Assembly (NCBI RefSeq): GCF_051020975.1
Contig: NC_135035.1
Coordinates: forward strand, 7,750,001-7,814,000
DNA length: 64,000 nucleotides
Source of the DNA: Osmia lignaria lignaria
Lineage: Eukaryota > Arthropoda > Insecta > Hymenoptera > Megachilidae
Reading direction: 5' to 3'
Shown here piece by piece: positions 38,470 to 51,100 of the stretch; positions within the stretch are counted from its first letter, which is position 1; each line of letters starts with the position of its first letter. A program made the translations under genes and the position numbers. Below the pieces are notes generated by a model. That model was not told the origin of the DNA. It saw nothing but the letters and a program-made list of their open reading frames with translations, and made no database searches.

Positions 38470-41400
38470 CTGAAAAAAGAAGAAATAAGAGAAATGAAAT
38501 ATACCGTCATGGCAGGAGTGTGACTTTTAAAACGAGATAAAAGTTGCCTGGGTAAAATTTCACTCGTAGAATTAACAAACTACGGAAAGGTATAGTTTCA
38601 ACGTGTCACGTTTCCCTTAATAACATCCCTAACAGAGTTTAAGGGCGACCATAAGTCAGGATCACTGCGAGCCAAGCCCTTGTTCATTTCCCGAATTCGT
38701 TCAGGGACGTGGCGGGTTCTTCGAACAGTAAACCTCTATCTCCGTAGCTCAGAAACCCTTTTCCGTCCCTGGAGTCCGTGCCTGGTTCTCCGACAAGCAA
38801 CCAGCCCGATTTCTCGAGCAGCATTAATATGCTTCAGCCAGCCCCATCCACGCTTCGTTACGTAGCTTCTTAGGTCTGATAAGGCGCGGTAGGAGCGACA
38901 GGGATGCTCCTTGGCTCGAGCAAATCTATTTTAAATTCTCCAGGCCGCCTGCCCTCCAACCCCTCCGAGCCCCGTTGCACGAACGGTATGGTGTTTTCAT
39001 CGGCGTTGGTCCCGTGGCATATTAATTTCCGATAAATCAAACCCCTACCCGCAACCAACCCCCTACCCTTATCGAAGCTTCCCAGCGTCAAGCCACAGCG
39101 ATCCGATCGCTGTATCAGAATCTCATTTAGCGGAGAAACGTTCGCTACTGCTGCTTTATTTTCCTCAAATTTATTCTTTTTCTTTCTTTTTTACGGTGGA
39201 AGATAGAAGAAACGTATTGGAGAGTAATTGACTTTCGAGCAAGTAAGATAATCGATGAAGATGTTTTTAAGAATTATGTTGCGTAAATAATTTCTTATTA
39301 GCGTTACGTCGATCAGGGCTTTCAAAATGAAAATTTATGTAGAAAATTTTAAATATTTATAGTCGGATATCCGGTTGGTTATAGGAGGATTGATCGTAGA
39401 GAAACGAAGGGATGGGGAGCAATGTAAAGGTTGAATTTAGTAATCTCCTTGTAAGATTCCCGGAATCTCATTTATCCAGGCTACGATTCGATTGACGAGA
39501 GGGTTGGCTAGGGGTGGAATTTCCGTCATGCGGCGAAAAGTGTTCGGTTAATGCGGCATCGCGATCAAAGAAGTCGATGAAATCGATCCGTGATCATAAA
39601 TCATGGCCAGGGGGCGGGGAAAATAAATGTCCTGTCTGACTGGCGTTGAAAGAGGCAGGAACAATTTACGATTAACTTGTGTGACGTATCGAACGAGCCG
39701 AGTGAGAATAAATCTCTCGTCATTCGAGAAACCTTCCTTCCCACGCTCTTAGAAAGCAACGCTTCCATCGGTTGGATAAAGAGAATTCATGATTAACGAC
39801 GGTACTTCGAGTGAACCGTTTAATCGCGTAATCAACGAGCACACACACGAAGAAATTTACGCTAACACCTTGGTAACCAAGTTAATTCCGACGGAAGTTA
39901 CTAGTGCACCATGCTATAGACAACGTCGAGTACCTTTTACCAACCGCTTTGTTATCGTTTTATACGCGCGGAACTTGCTCGCGAAACTACCCTCCGCTGG
40001 TGGGAATAGCTTTTCCTTGTTGATCGATGTTTATTGAACCTCATCTACAAGTTCCGCGTGACAATTTATTAAAAATTCTCAAATTCAACCTTCCAATCCT
40101 TATGCTATTATTAGCCAACCCGTATCTAAGATCGAAAATCTTATATAACATTTAGACTTTGTCACTTTTGTACAAACCAAATGGTAAGAGTTATCGACAA
40201 AATTCTTGCGCCATTGGGTTTAGTGGGTCAAAATCTCAACGAATGGTCGAAAAAAAATTTTGTTTTTCCCGGTCTGACCGGATCTAGTTCACTTTAGCTT
40301 GTTAAAAGGCGACTAAAAATTCATTGAAACCAACACCAGGGTATTCTTCGAAGATTGTAGAGGTCACAGGTATTGAACGAGCTGAGAACTCGCGTTCGAG
40401 CACACAATGCATTCTGAAAACAGCGAGGCTTGGAATACGCACGAGCTACGTGGCACCCGCGAATTCGAGCAGCCGTGAATAGAAGCTTCGAGGCGTGCAT
40501 TTTTGTAAAATATTCATGAGTACGCGAGTCGTAAAGCGTAACCGGCCTCGTATTATGACTCTCAAGGAGGAAAAGTCACGACAGTTTCACCCTTCGAGGG
40601 AACGCAACGGTTTTCAAACTGATGCAACGTCAAGTCCTCACCCTTAAGCAACAGACAACCCTCGAGACTGCTGCGTTTACACGTAACGAGAGCAGGCACG
40701 CGTGTATATGTTGGAAGGAATAAAAGAATGAAGAGGTGAAATTCGAGAACCATGGTTACGTATCGTGCCACCGTGTAAGCTGCAGAAGCACGGCCACGTT
40801 TTCCATCTCGTTTCAACGAGATCGCTCGTACGCCACGGGATACGTAAGACTAAATGGAACCGTTTTTCCTAGTAATTTCACGGTGCCACTGCGTTAAACG
40901 GCGTAATCCGCGCGATTCGATACTCGCCCGACTTGCAGTTTCGCGCAGATCGATGTTTAAATGGGAACAATCGATGCCATTATCAGGGGGATGAATTTGC
41001 GACGAATGGCTAATTTGCGGAAGTGAAATCTGCCGTGCTTCGGCACGGTTCGTGTATCGTTCAGATTTATTTGTCGGAATAAAATTCAATCCTGATTGAA
41101 AGTTTTAATAGACTGAGTAATTGATTCGTGGAAAGATAAACATCGAATAATTTGTTTTACAAAATTTGTATTCAGAGTCGAAGATGTGATAATTAAATTA
41201 TTGTACGTTTCTAAATAGAGTTTCTCAAATTTGCATATCCTACAATATCTTATGAATTCGTGTCTCGTTCTAAGAACATGCTCGTGGTGTCCTGCTTTCG
41301 CAACCCTTGCTGTGTTGAGTTAATCTTTAGCTTTGTTCCATAAATACCAGTCACCGTATCGTTTTCCTGTTTCGAAATTATACTCTCCGCGTTGTTTGCT

Positions 41401-44400
41401 TTCCATGCACTGTGCTAACAATGTACACCGCCTCGAGCCAGTGTCATACCGATGTATCGCGTGTCTGAATGTACATTTGAGTTTGTGCAAACATGCAATT
41501 TCCTCTTACAACGGTAAAAATCAACATCGGACTTAGAATTAGTTCGTTCAACGGTACGCGTTTAATTTTCATTATCTTCGGCATGGTACACGAGAAGAAT
41601 CATACGAATGAACATTTAAGAAACAGATACGACAATAACCTTTGCAGTCTTTCAGTCTCACCAATTTGCAACTCAATATCCCAAGTTTCTATGAATATTC
41701 TGTATGAATATTTATAACATGGAAAATCACCTAAATGAAATGCAGATTTTATAGCATACGTGGAGGATGCATAATTACTTCTTTCGAAGCTTTCCTGGAG
41801 TTATAGAGACTCTACATTTTTTAAATTAAGAATGCTTTAGTTATCGATGAAAATATCCAACGAACACAGAGAAAAATTTCCTGTCTGGGAAAAAGGAGGA
41901 GTAATGACAATTCGTTATTTTTTTTTTTTTTTTTCGAAAGGGAACAGCGTCAATTTATCGTTTCCCTTTCGGACGCACACAGCTTCGGTTGATATATTTA
42001 CAGTTCAACCGAAAAAAATAGGTCCACAAATATTTCGTGGACAGTTGTTTTACTGTTCAGCCATCTTGCAGGTACAAATTTTGATAAATAAATTGATATT
42101 TGCAACGTGTCAAAGGATTATTTCGGCCGAATATTAGTCGATCTGTGTCATAGGATTTCTTACACGATCTATATAGGCGTGTATGCAATGAAAAGCAATG
42201 TAACACGTTTTCCATGCTTTCCTCGGGCTCGTAAGTCTGTCAAATATATCCGGTTTATTACACTTTTGCCCCATATATCAACACCGATAACCATTAGCGC
42301 CATTTTTCTGCTACCCCGTTGAATAATATGCGATAATAAATAGTTCTCAGCCGATCGAACGAGTTTGCGAGGTACTTTTCCGGTTTTGATCGATTCCGAA
42401 TGGAAAGTCCTCAAAGACATCGATGGAAACAGAAGGAAAAATTTCATCCATATTTCTCCGGACGTTTATTTTCACGCGTAGGGAAAATTCTACTGAATGA
42501 CATTATTCGTTACCGATCAAGACCGATGTTTGTCGGTTCGCTTAATGTCACACGAATACAAACGAATTGGAACCCTTGAAACTTCAGGATCATTCGGTTC
42601 TTTAATGCTTGCATTTAGTGCTTCAAAAAGAAATACGAGATAAAAGATTTACCTTGATCCCTTACAGTCATCCTTCGGATTAATATTGTTGAAAAGCTGC
42701 TTAAGTAGAATCCAGACTTAAGTACACTCGCAGAGTACCGGTAATATTTGTTCAGTTCTCTTAAGTATTTAGAAAGACCTCATAATCATTCCAGAAAATG
42801 TACATCAGAACGCGACACGACTAATTAGTCGGAAAAACGAATATGAAATCTGTGCGCAGGTATGAATGTTAAGTGTAGCACAACTCGGTCGCTGTTAATA
42901 ATACACGTTGTAACGTGTCTCTTGTTGCAAGTGCAACGGCATTAGTCCCCCGCGTCGTGCATTAATCCACTTCAAAGTGGAAAGGACGACGTCACGCGCA
43001 GAGTTTCACAGGATGACGTATTGTTTCCCTAAAATATAGGATTCCCATTGATCAGTCGGCGTTCACTTAGCGGAGTTTCGTCTTTGCATACGGCCATTGT
43101 CTGTCCCGGCTACCGTGCACCACTAATGGGGTATTCGCGAGCCGAAATACCCCGGTCGCATGACAAATCTACTAATCGGCCTTCCCTACGAAACGCGCGG
43201 AATCGTTATGCTAGCGCGAGCCCATGACTGATTAATCTGACCCGCTTGCGGCCTACTGCTTTCCTGAATATCGAACGGAAACGGGATTATACATTCCGCA
43301 AACGATTTCCATGCTTTCGTGTTGAAATAATAACAGATCAATGGTCCCGCTGATTGTCATAATTTTTTCATTCACTCAAATCGCTTCGAGCTTTCGATGA
43401 ACAGTCAAGAAGCACGCGACACGTGTTTAGCTGCTGGAGAAGTTTTAATTTACTTTGTTCGAAATCAATGAAATTTTCTGCCAATGATGCATACTGATTA
43501 ACGTTTCCCGTTCATACATATTCGATCGGATTCCGACGCGTAACAGATTCGACAAAATATTCACGGGGGGTGTTACATTTACAATTGTTACTGAACGATT
43601 CGTGTTTTCGAAATGAATTGAAATCGGTGCGCGGTGTATCGAAATGCGAGGAACGGTAACGTTTGCCAGAACGATTCCGAAAGACTTTAATTTGAATTTA
43701 CACGGTTCAGATTGCTTATGCTCGCGTGGCAAGGATCCAGGTCGCGGTGAATTCTCAAAAGTCCGAGGGCGTGTTCTCGAAACTTTTGCGCATTCCCAAC
43801 AGTTTCTTTCCCATTCTCGAAAACCGTTCTTAAAAGTTTTCCAGCAACCCACTCCCGGCCTGATCTTGATATATTTCCACGCGAAATTTCAACTTGTGTT
43901 TCACCCCGGATTTTCCAATTATTCCATTTCCCATCAGATATACGGGTATCTTCGTTGCCGATCTAGGAAGCAACGTGACATAATTTTCCCACGTAATAAA
44001 TTCACCTATATCTCGAATATTTGTATCAATAACCATGTGTCATCATGTATCATCCAGATCGCTATTCCGCCGATAAGCTGCCTTATATCGTGTTCGAATA
44101 GCGCACGTCTTTACTGCTAGTTTCAATTAATCTTGCAAACGTATCAGATCGCTGTAAATCAAGCTGATCGTTCGGCCTTATAAACGAACATCGTTAATTT
44201 ATACATTCGCAACAAATATATATGCAAAACATTCTAAATATTAGAACTTCGATTAGTATCAAGGTTCACGATTGCCTAGGAGGGTTGATTAGGTCCAGAC
44301 TAAATAATCTACAATTTTTTTAATAATCCAGAAATGTAGGTTAAATTCGAAGTTAATTTCTGTCACGAACCCTTATTTCGAGAGGCAAGCTGCACCCTTT

Positions 44401-46677
44401 TGCGATCTTATCGATGAATAATTAGACACCGTATATAGTACACGCTTAATTACCTGGTAACATGGTGAATATTTATCGAACATGTTACGAGGCAATTAGT
44501 TGTACACCGATAAGATTACAACTGAGTGCATCAGCATGTCTGGCGAAAGGAAAGGTACCCGGGAGAAATTACTTGGTCCAGGTCGAACGATGACAAATGT
44601 CTGTCAGCAGTGGAAGGCTGGAAAACTCATTAACCGGGAGCAGCCGGTTGATGACTTCCAGTACTATCACTATTATCGGAAGCATTCGAGTTCAACTGCG
44701 TTCGAGCATCCTAGGTGTCGACCTACTCTGTACACAAGCATAACTACTTCCTCTCGTCCTTTTGTTCAACCGTGCTGTTTCCTCGACCCTGCTCTCGTTG
44801 CTCATCCCTTCGTTCTTCCATCAATCATTTCAATTTTGCCCAGGATTCACCCATTATACTCGAGTTTCTGTCCCCCTCCACCCTTATTCCCTCCGTTCCG
44901 ACTGAATCTTCGATGCTGGGAAACGCGAGAAACTCTACCAGCCAACTATTCGTCCAATAAAATTTTCCCCTACTTGATCGCGAGCAAGGAAATTCGAGAT
45001 TTACGCGATACACCGGGTGTCATCGAATAGAAATCTTTCAATTACAACTGTGCAAAGCATTCCATATGTCAACGTCATCGTCGACTGTAATTAAAATTCC
45101 GTTCGAAATAAGCTTCAAGCGATTATCGAGTTCTTGTAACTCGCGATTACAACGTCCATTGGAAAGTTCGTCCCGGGATAATAAGGAAACTGGGAGTGCA
45201 GATTAAGAGGATTCAAACTCTTTCCATCGTAGGGTCAATATTCCTTCGCGACAAGTTCGTTAACGATCTCGTGGTTGCTAAGTTCATTCACGGGGCATCG
45301 TTACAATTTAATACGAAGGATAAAATGATATCGTTGATAAATGATCGAAACATTCGCTCGGGAAATAACATGGAAAAGGTTTAGATTGAAATGCAAACCC
45401 GAATCAGCAAAGCTTTAAAACTCTCTCTCTGACGCGTATCAAACGTAAACGTTTTTGATTCTGCTTCACAGCAAATTACGTGCTGTTTAACCGGTCGATT
45501 TCGATGCCAGTGCACGTTCATGAAATATTGCAAAAATTTTACGACAGAAACACTCGGGGGCTGGCTCGTATATTTACATTTCGAACCAGAAGCGAAGTTA
45601 CTGTTTCGATAAATTTTGCAGATGATGTAGACGCAATTTCGTCACACGAATGTACTGTAAATATTTGTCGAACGTTTCACATTCGAGGGCTTCCGGTTCG
45701 ATTCATTCTACAATAAACACGGCCGTCGCATTTTGTATTCTATAATTTTTATCAAACACCGGGCTTCATTAATCTCGGCTTATACCGAACCCGTCGTTTG
45801 ATAACCTGATTCATTTTTCGGTTTATCTTTCTCGACCAAAGATCCGAATTTATAAATCGCTCGGTTGCATGCGAGCGAAAGTAATTAAAGTACCAAAGTG
45901 TTGGTGAACGAATAAATTTAACGGGGCATTGTCTAAGCAAACTAATAACGCGAGTTAAAGTACTGGTAAATTTGCTCGGGAAAGAAAACCGAGTGAAATT
46001 TTAATAAAGCCTTTCAGAAATCCGACCATTCCATCTTTGAATTTTTCAACAAACGAAATCGACTTCGTTTGAAATTGTTTAATCTTGTATCAAATTTTCA
46101 TCCGGTATGCTTTTATCCAGAAATTGTTACGCCTCGATTCAACCTCTCGTGGATGCGATGCAGTCTGGCGAAACTTTGTACATCGCGGGACAGACACACC
46201 AAAATGGAGTCGGTACAAGACAGCGTCGAAATTTCGCTTCACAAGTGTCATTCACGAACAAGAATGCATCGTAACACGTACGAGAGTCGTTGCAGTAACC
46301 ACGGAAGTTAACCCTTTCATGTCTATGATTCTAACGAAACACTTACTATGGACCAAGGAACCGTATATGCATTTAGATGAAACCGTAGGACTCATTGGTG
46401 CGTCCCACCGCAGTAAAGTGTTTAGTGTAATTTTCGCAAATTTCGAAATAGTTGAACCCTTTGAGACAGAGACAAGAGCGACGGAATAGATTTTCAGAAA
46501 CTTTTCATTCTCAAATGACGAACAATTAACTTTATAATTAACCTAACTTTGCTGAAGTAAAAATTTATAATCAAAGCAGTAGCAACTTGAAATAAAGTTA
46601 GAAAAAGTAATGTCGCGGTAGATTAGCGAAGATTTGATTGCGAATAAAAATTCATCACAAAGTGGTTTGAAACTCAC
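38470..46677. other. Noncoding stretch, possibly intron of a minus-strand gene
   Basis: No convincing coding exon. Open frames here are below 180 codons, lack family resemblance and include composition-driven ones (for example the Pro/Ser-rich frame at 44500-45030). A 17-base T run lies at 41918-41934. If the exon at 38.34-38.47 kb is joined to a leader exon ending at 46678, this is its roughly 8.2-kb intron. Confidence 0.4.
41918..41934 (+). repeat. Poly(T) tract, 17 bases
   Basis: Uninterrupted run of T. It has no associated tail-bearing element that I can recognise. Confidence 0.9.
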
Positions 46678-47000
46678 CCTTTAAGAAGATCGTGTTTCCT
46701 TTGTTCGTGTACACCAGGCGTGGCGTGAAACACTGCGTAGAGAAGATAGACAATGGCACGAAATCAAGCGATTGCGAGAAGAACTCGATCCGTGCACTCA
46801 ACGCGATCTCTTCTTTTCCTCTTAAAAACACCTCTTATCACTTCGTTGATCAGATCACCCTCGAGAGGCTTGTTTGCCGTTTTATCCTGTTCACGCACTT
46901 TCACGGTTCACCGACGCGACGTTTACTCGCGTGAACTACGAGCGGAACGAGACGCTACTTCACAGTGAACACGCGCGACATTCGAGCGGGGCGGAGTTCA
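46678..47000 (-). other. Candidate minus-strand leader exon
   Basis: A donor on the minus strand, AGG|GTGAGTT, lies at 46678/46677, directly preceded by sequence more CpG-rich than the surroundings. No long coding frame runs into it, so it would be 5' UTR. The next minus-strand acceptor with a good exon is the signal-peptide exon at 38469. The link and the 5' limit are guesses. Confidence 0.2.
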
Positions 47001-47452
47001 TGCGACACTTTTCTAAGACGAGGTAATTTTTCTCCGACGACACTCGCTGTAATTACGCTCGCGGACTGAAACCGAAAGAAATATCGCCTGTCCTAGAAGA
47101 CGAGGAAAGAAACTATTATTTCTGAATCGATTCGAGATCGTTCACTGTAATATCCGCGCACTTCAACTCCCTCGCGCGACGTTTATCGTAGATCTAGGAA
47201 TCGATACGTGGAATTTCGCGCTTTCAGCGCCATGTTCAAGCGATCAACCACCGCGCGTCGACGTCGCGAAACAACGGCTCGAGTATAACGCGATTACGCG
47301 ACTCCAAAGTTTTCCCTGGAAGATCCCGCTTGTTACGACGCCGAGATGTATCGTTGAATATTCAGAAACGAAGTGATCTTGTCCGATAGACGTTGTACCC
47401 GCTTCCATTCAACCGTGCACTTATTCGAGTAACGCGACACGCACAGTGAGGT

Positions 47453-48170
47453 TATATACGCGTGTGGAAGCACGGCACAGTTTCGTCTTTGTAATATTAT
47501 CCACTCGGTTTGACGAACAACAACACAATGACGCCTCAGGGAACGACACGAAGAAGAAAGAGCGGGAGCAGCTAGACGAGTCGTGATTACTGTTTACAAA
47601 ACGAAGGTATGCGAGGCTCCGGTATATCCGCTGAGTGTTTTTGCTTCGACACGGCCGACAACCTTCGACGGGACTCGCGCTATTCAGTCGTGTTTGTGCA
47701 TTCCTCGTGGATCGTTCGAGGTAACCGTGTCACCGAACTTTTCCATCTTCTTCACATAGTGTCGGAACGCGTTCTTTCGCGACGTCCGCTCGCGATGATC
47801 GGTCGTTTCTTTCGTCGGACGATCATATCACGTACGATAGACAATCCGTGTGTGAAAGTGAGTACGCGTTACACAATGTACGTGGCGAGATCTGTTGTCG
47901 CCGCGAAAAGGGGACGAAAGCGTGGCGGAATTTTACCGGGGACGGAATCTCTTTCCCTTTCCTCGAAAAGTAGTCGCACCTTTGGCGGGGGATGCGCGCG
48001 CGAAACCACCACGAGTGATGCTGGGCTCGGACTGGAGCCTCCGGCGCGGCGCTAGCATCGCGACGACTCGAGCCAAAGCAAAATCGTCACCCCGCGCCTC
48101 GCCTCCTCCAACCTCCCGGTGTCCACCACCCTGATCGGCCACAGGGTGGAAACAGTGGCGGAGAATAGGG
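47453..48170 (+). other. Candidate plus-strand promoter and first exon
   Basis: TATATA lies at 47453-47458 with CACAGTTT about 26 bases on. The following segment is CpG-rich and ends in a strong AGGG|GTAAGT donor at 48170/48171. It contains a 15-codon uORF from about 47528 and a 148-codon frame (47609-48055, Ser/Arg-rich, no recognised domain) that stops before the donor. The likeliest reading is a noncoding first exon of a gene extending right. The next exon was not found in the window. Confidence 0.3.
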
Positions 48171-51100
48171 GTAAGTCACCCTACACCAATTTCTCTTATT
48201 TGATTTTATATGTATAATATTGCGTTTCGACGTCTGCGATAATTTTTTAAGATTTCATAGCGTTTGTATTTGTCTAGAACTAAGATGAAATAATTGCGTA
48301 CAAAATTTTAATAACAATCTCACAAAACTAGATTTCACATTTTGAAAATTTTCAATTTTTATTGTGCCTGTAACATTTTTTAATATTTCTCGCAATTTAA
48401 ACCATTTAGAGTTTATTGCAAAATCTTGCTGGTTCTTAAGATTTCAAAAGCAGACCTCAAAAGTATATAAGTAAGCTAAAACTAAACTAACTTTCCACCG
48501 GAGAGTTGAACTTAAAATTAAAGTTTAAAGACTTATAACTTCCTAACGTGCTTCGTTGCTTGATCCCGTGGGCAAGGATACTTAACCCGATGGCTTCTAT
48601 CTTGAAAATATACGAAAATAGAACGGTCTCTAAACAATAACGCCCGTTGAACGTGATAAACACGCACGTTTTCAATAATGAACCGGTCAAATAAATGTAC
48701 CTATATAGAGTTCGAACGGTAGTTATCAGTACTTCAATTCCGAGGCAGATCAAACATTTGTATAATATATTTATCGGCTGAACAATCAGCATCGATAAAT
48801 ACAGCATTCACGAAACCATCAAAACATATTTTCATCTAACTTTACGTTCTTTTTCCCTGTACGTTCGCACGCGGGATATGAAAAATCTTCAAAGGATGGT
48901 ATTTCTGTGGCGATCGCGAAAATATCTGACGCATTCGCGAGTGCGCACCGTGAAACTAAGTTAATTAAATCGCGATATCAGATATTGGTCCACCGAGCGT
49001 ACGGGACAGGTGCAACTGCACGACGATGAAACTATGACATGGGAAAAAATGGGATGTCTCGTGCAAACCTAGCGAACCAACGAAATAACGATTGTCGTTT
49101 CAATGGTGGTAGTTATTGTTCGCTCTGGGCTGATCGAAAAAAAAAAAAAAAAAATGAACGATCATTCTGAGTAACGAGAACGGTAACTCGCAGTCGTTCA
49201 TATTTTTTATTTTTGCCCGAAAAATTATAATGATAACGTGTTATCCGTGTCGTCAACGTTCGTTCATATTGTTTGCAATTCTAAAACTTATAAATAAACG
49301 ATGGAAACGATGGTTATGACATTTCCCGTCTTACGACTCCAGATGATTCGTACAATGGCGACGAATCTTTGAGAACAGAGAATAGAAACTGTCGCGAACG
49401 GGAACGGCGAGGTGTCGATTAATTCTTATTGTCAGGATCAGGCAGACTCGAAGGAAAATATAACACCGGTGGACGATCGTCTGACCTGTGCTCGTCCGAA
49501 TGGGACTAGCTATCAAGCGTTCCACTCGACAGGGACAATTGGCTGACTAGTCATCCGTTCTAACCGTTCGAATCCAATCCGATTTCAGCATGGTGGTCGT
49601 TTAGAATCGTATCTTATTAAGGAACCAATTTACTCTCGTTTCGACTGAGAATTAGAAGTCTTCATTTGTATTTTTAATTGAAAGATACCTACTAAATTAC
49701 GCGCAAGCGATTGACAATAGTCTGCTCAATTCCCTGATCTAATTTTCCAAAGTGCAATCTACGTAGGAGACCTACAGCTTCGCGTACAAGGAACGCATTC
49801 CTTGTTATTGTTATTGAAATGATCAAATAGTTGGCTCCCAACGTGGTTGCTCGAGTATATACAGGTTGAGCCGGCAGGTAGAACACCAGGAATATATCCG
49901 TACACGAGTTCCGGTACCAAGGGGAATGGTGCTTAGAGCCGGGTAAAGGGTACATGGCGATGGAAGGGACGGATTTGGTGATGTAGCAGGCTGAGATGTA
50001 GCCGCAAGCTATGCATGGAATGTTTCCTGCACAAGTCGGTAGATTGTGGGGTGTGAAAAGGGGTGGCCTGATCCCGGACAGTGCCATCTTAATTAATTTC
50101 CTCTCGATCCAGACTAGTGACGTCGAAGGATACTTGTATCCTGCAAGCTACACGCGCGTCTTACACTTGTAACGATCGTTGGCTTTGTGTCGTGTATCCT
50201 CCATTAGATTAGATTAGAGCTTTAATAAACGATCGGGCTTCGATTAACGTTGGCTTAGAAATCTGATATAGCGTTTTATAACATTATCTGTTAATTTTAA
50301 ATCGAAAGCTGCCGAATTCATTTTATTTATCTTTCGATCCTTTCGCCAAAGAAGAAAAAGAAACGATGAATCGAACGAAGTCGAGTATCTGCGATTGAAA
50401 GTTATCGGTACAGAGGGAAACGACGAAAGAAGCGACAAGACGAAATTCTCAATGGGTCGAAGGCATAGCAGGAAATTTTAATTAGCATCATTAGACTGAA
50501 GGCGAATAATTAGCACTTGAACGATCGGGAGGTTTAATAGCGAGTCGAGGGTACGGTCTTTAGAGTCTTTTCACAGCTTCGCTGTGTATTTAGGAAACGC
50601 CATCGTGGATACGTTTATCGCGAACAGGGGACGACTAACTTCCCACGGTTGCTTATTAATGAAACGTAACGTTCAGAAACTTTCCACCCTGAATGGCTCG
50701 GCTATCAGCGATTCCTACGTTCTCCCGAAACTTGATTGCGTTACAAAACATTGACACCTAAAAAAGGAACCAAAACAGTGGAAATTTCGTATGGAACCTT
50801 GCGAGCTCGAACTCCAATGGTCCTTTAGGATCTGCATTCAGAAGCATTGTCTCAAGTTTCGCGTGGGTGTAGCAGTAAACTCGGCGCCCAGGGCGCTAAG
50901 AAAGCTGGTGCACTTCGCTCGAACAGGCAACAATATTGTTACACGTTGAATACTCCCCAAAGAGGAGTATAACAGTTGTGCGAACGCATAATAAACCCAT
51001 TGTCCAGGGTTCAGAACTTTAATTAGCTCTCGCGTCAACCGGCTAACCCCTTATCGTTATAATTACAGCATGCTTTACGATGTGTGCTGAAAGAACCTGA

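Noticed and set aside
44500..45030. 176-codon frame on the plus strand
   Set aside because: No family resemblance, Pro/Ser-rich by composition, no conserved features, and the start is not a good ATG.
49692..50087. 131-codon frame on the minus strand with several Cys
   Set aside because: No recognisable domain, no splice or promoter signal, and amino acid make-up consistent with chance.
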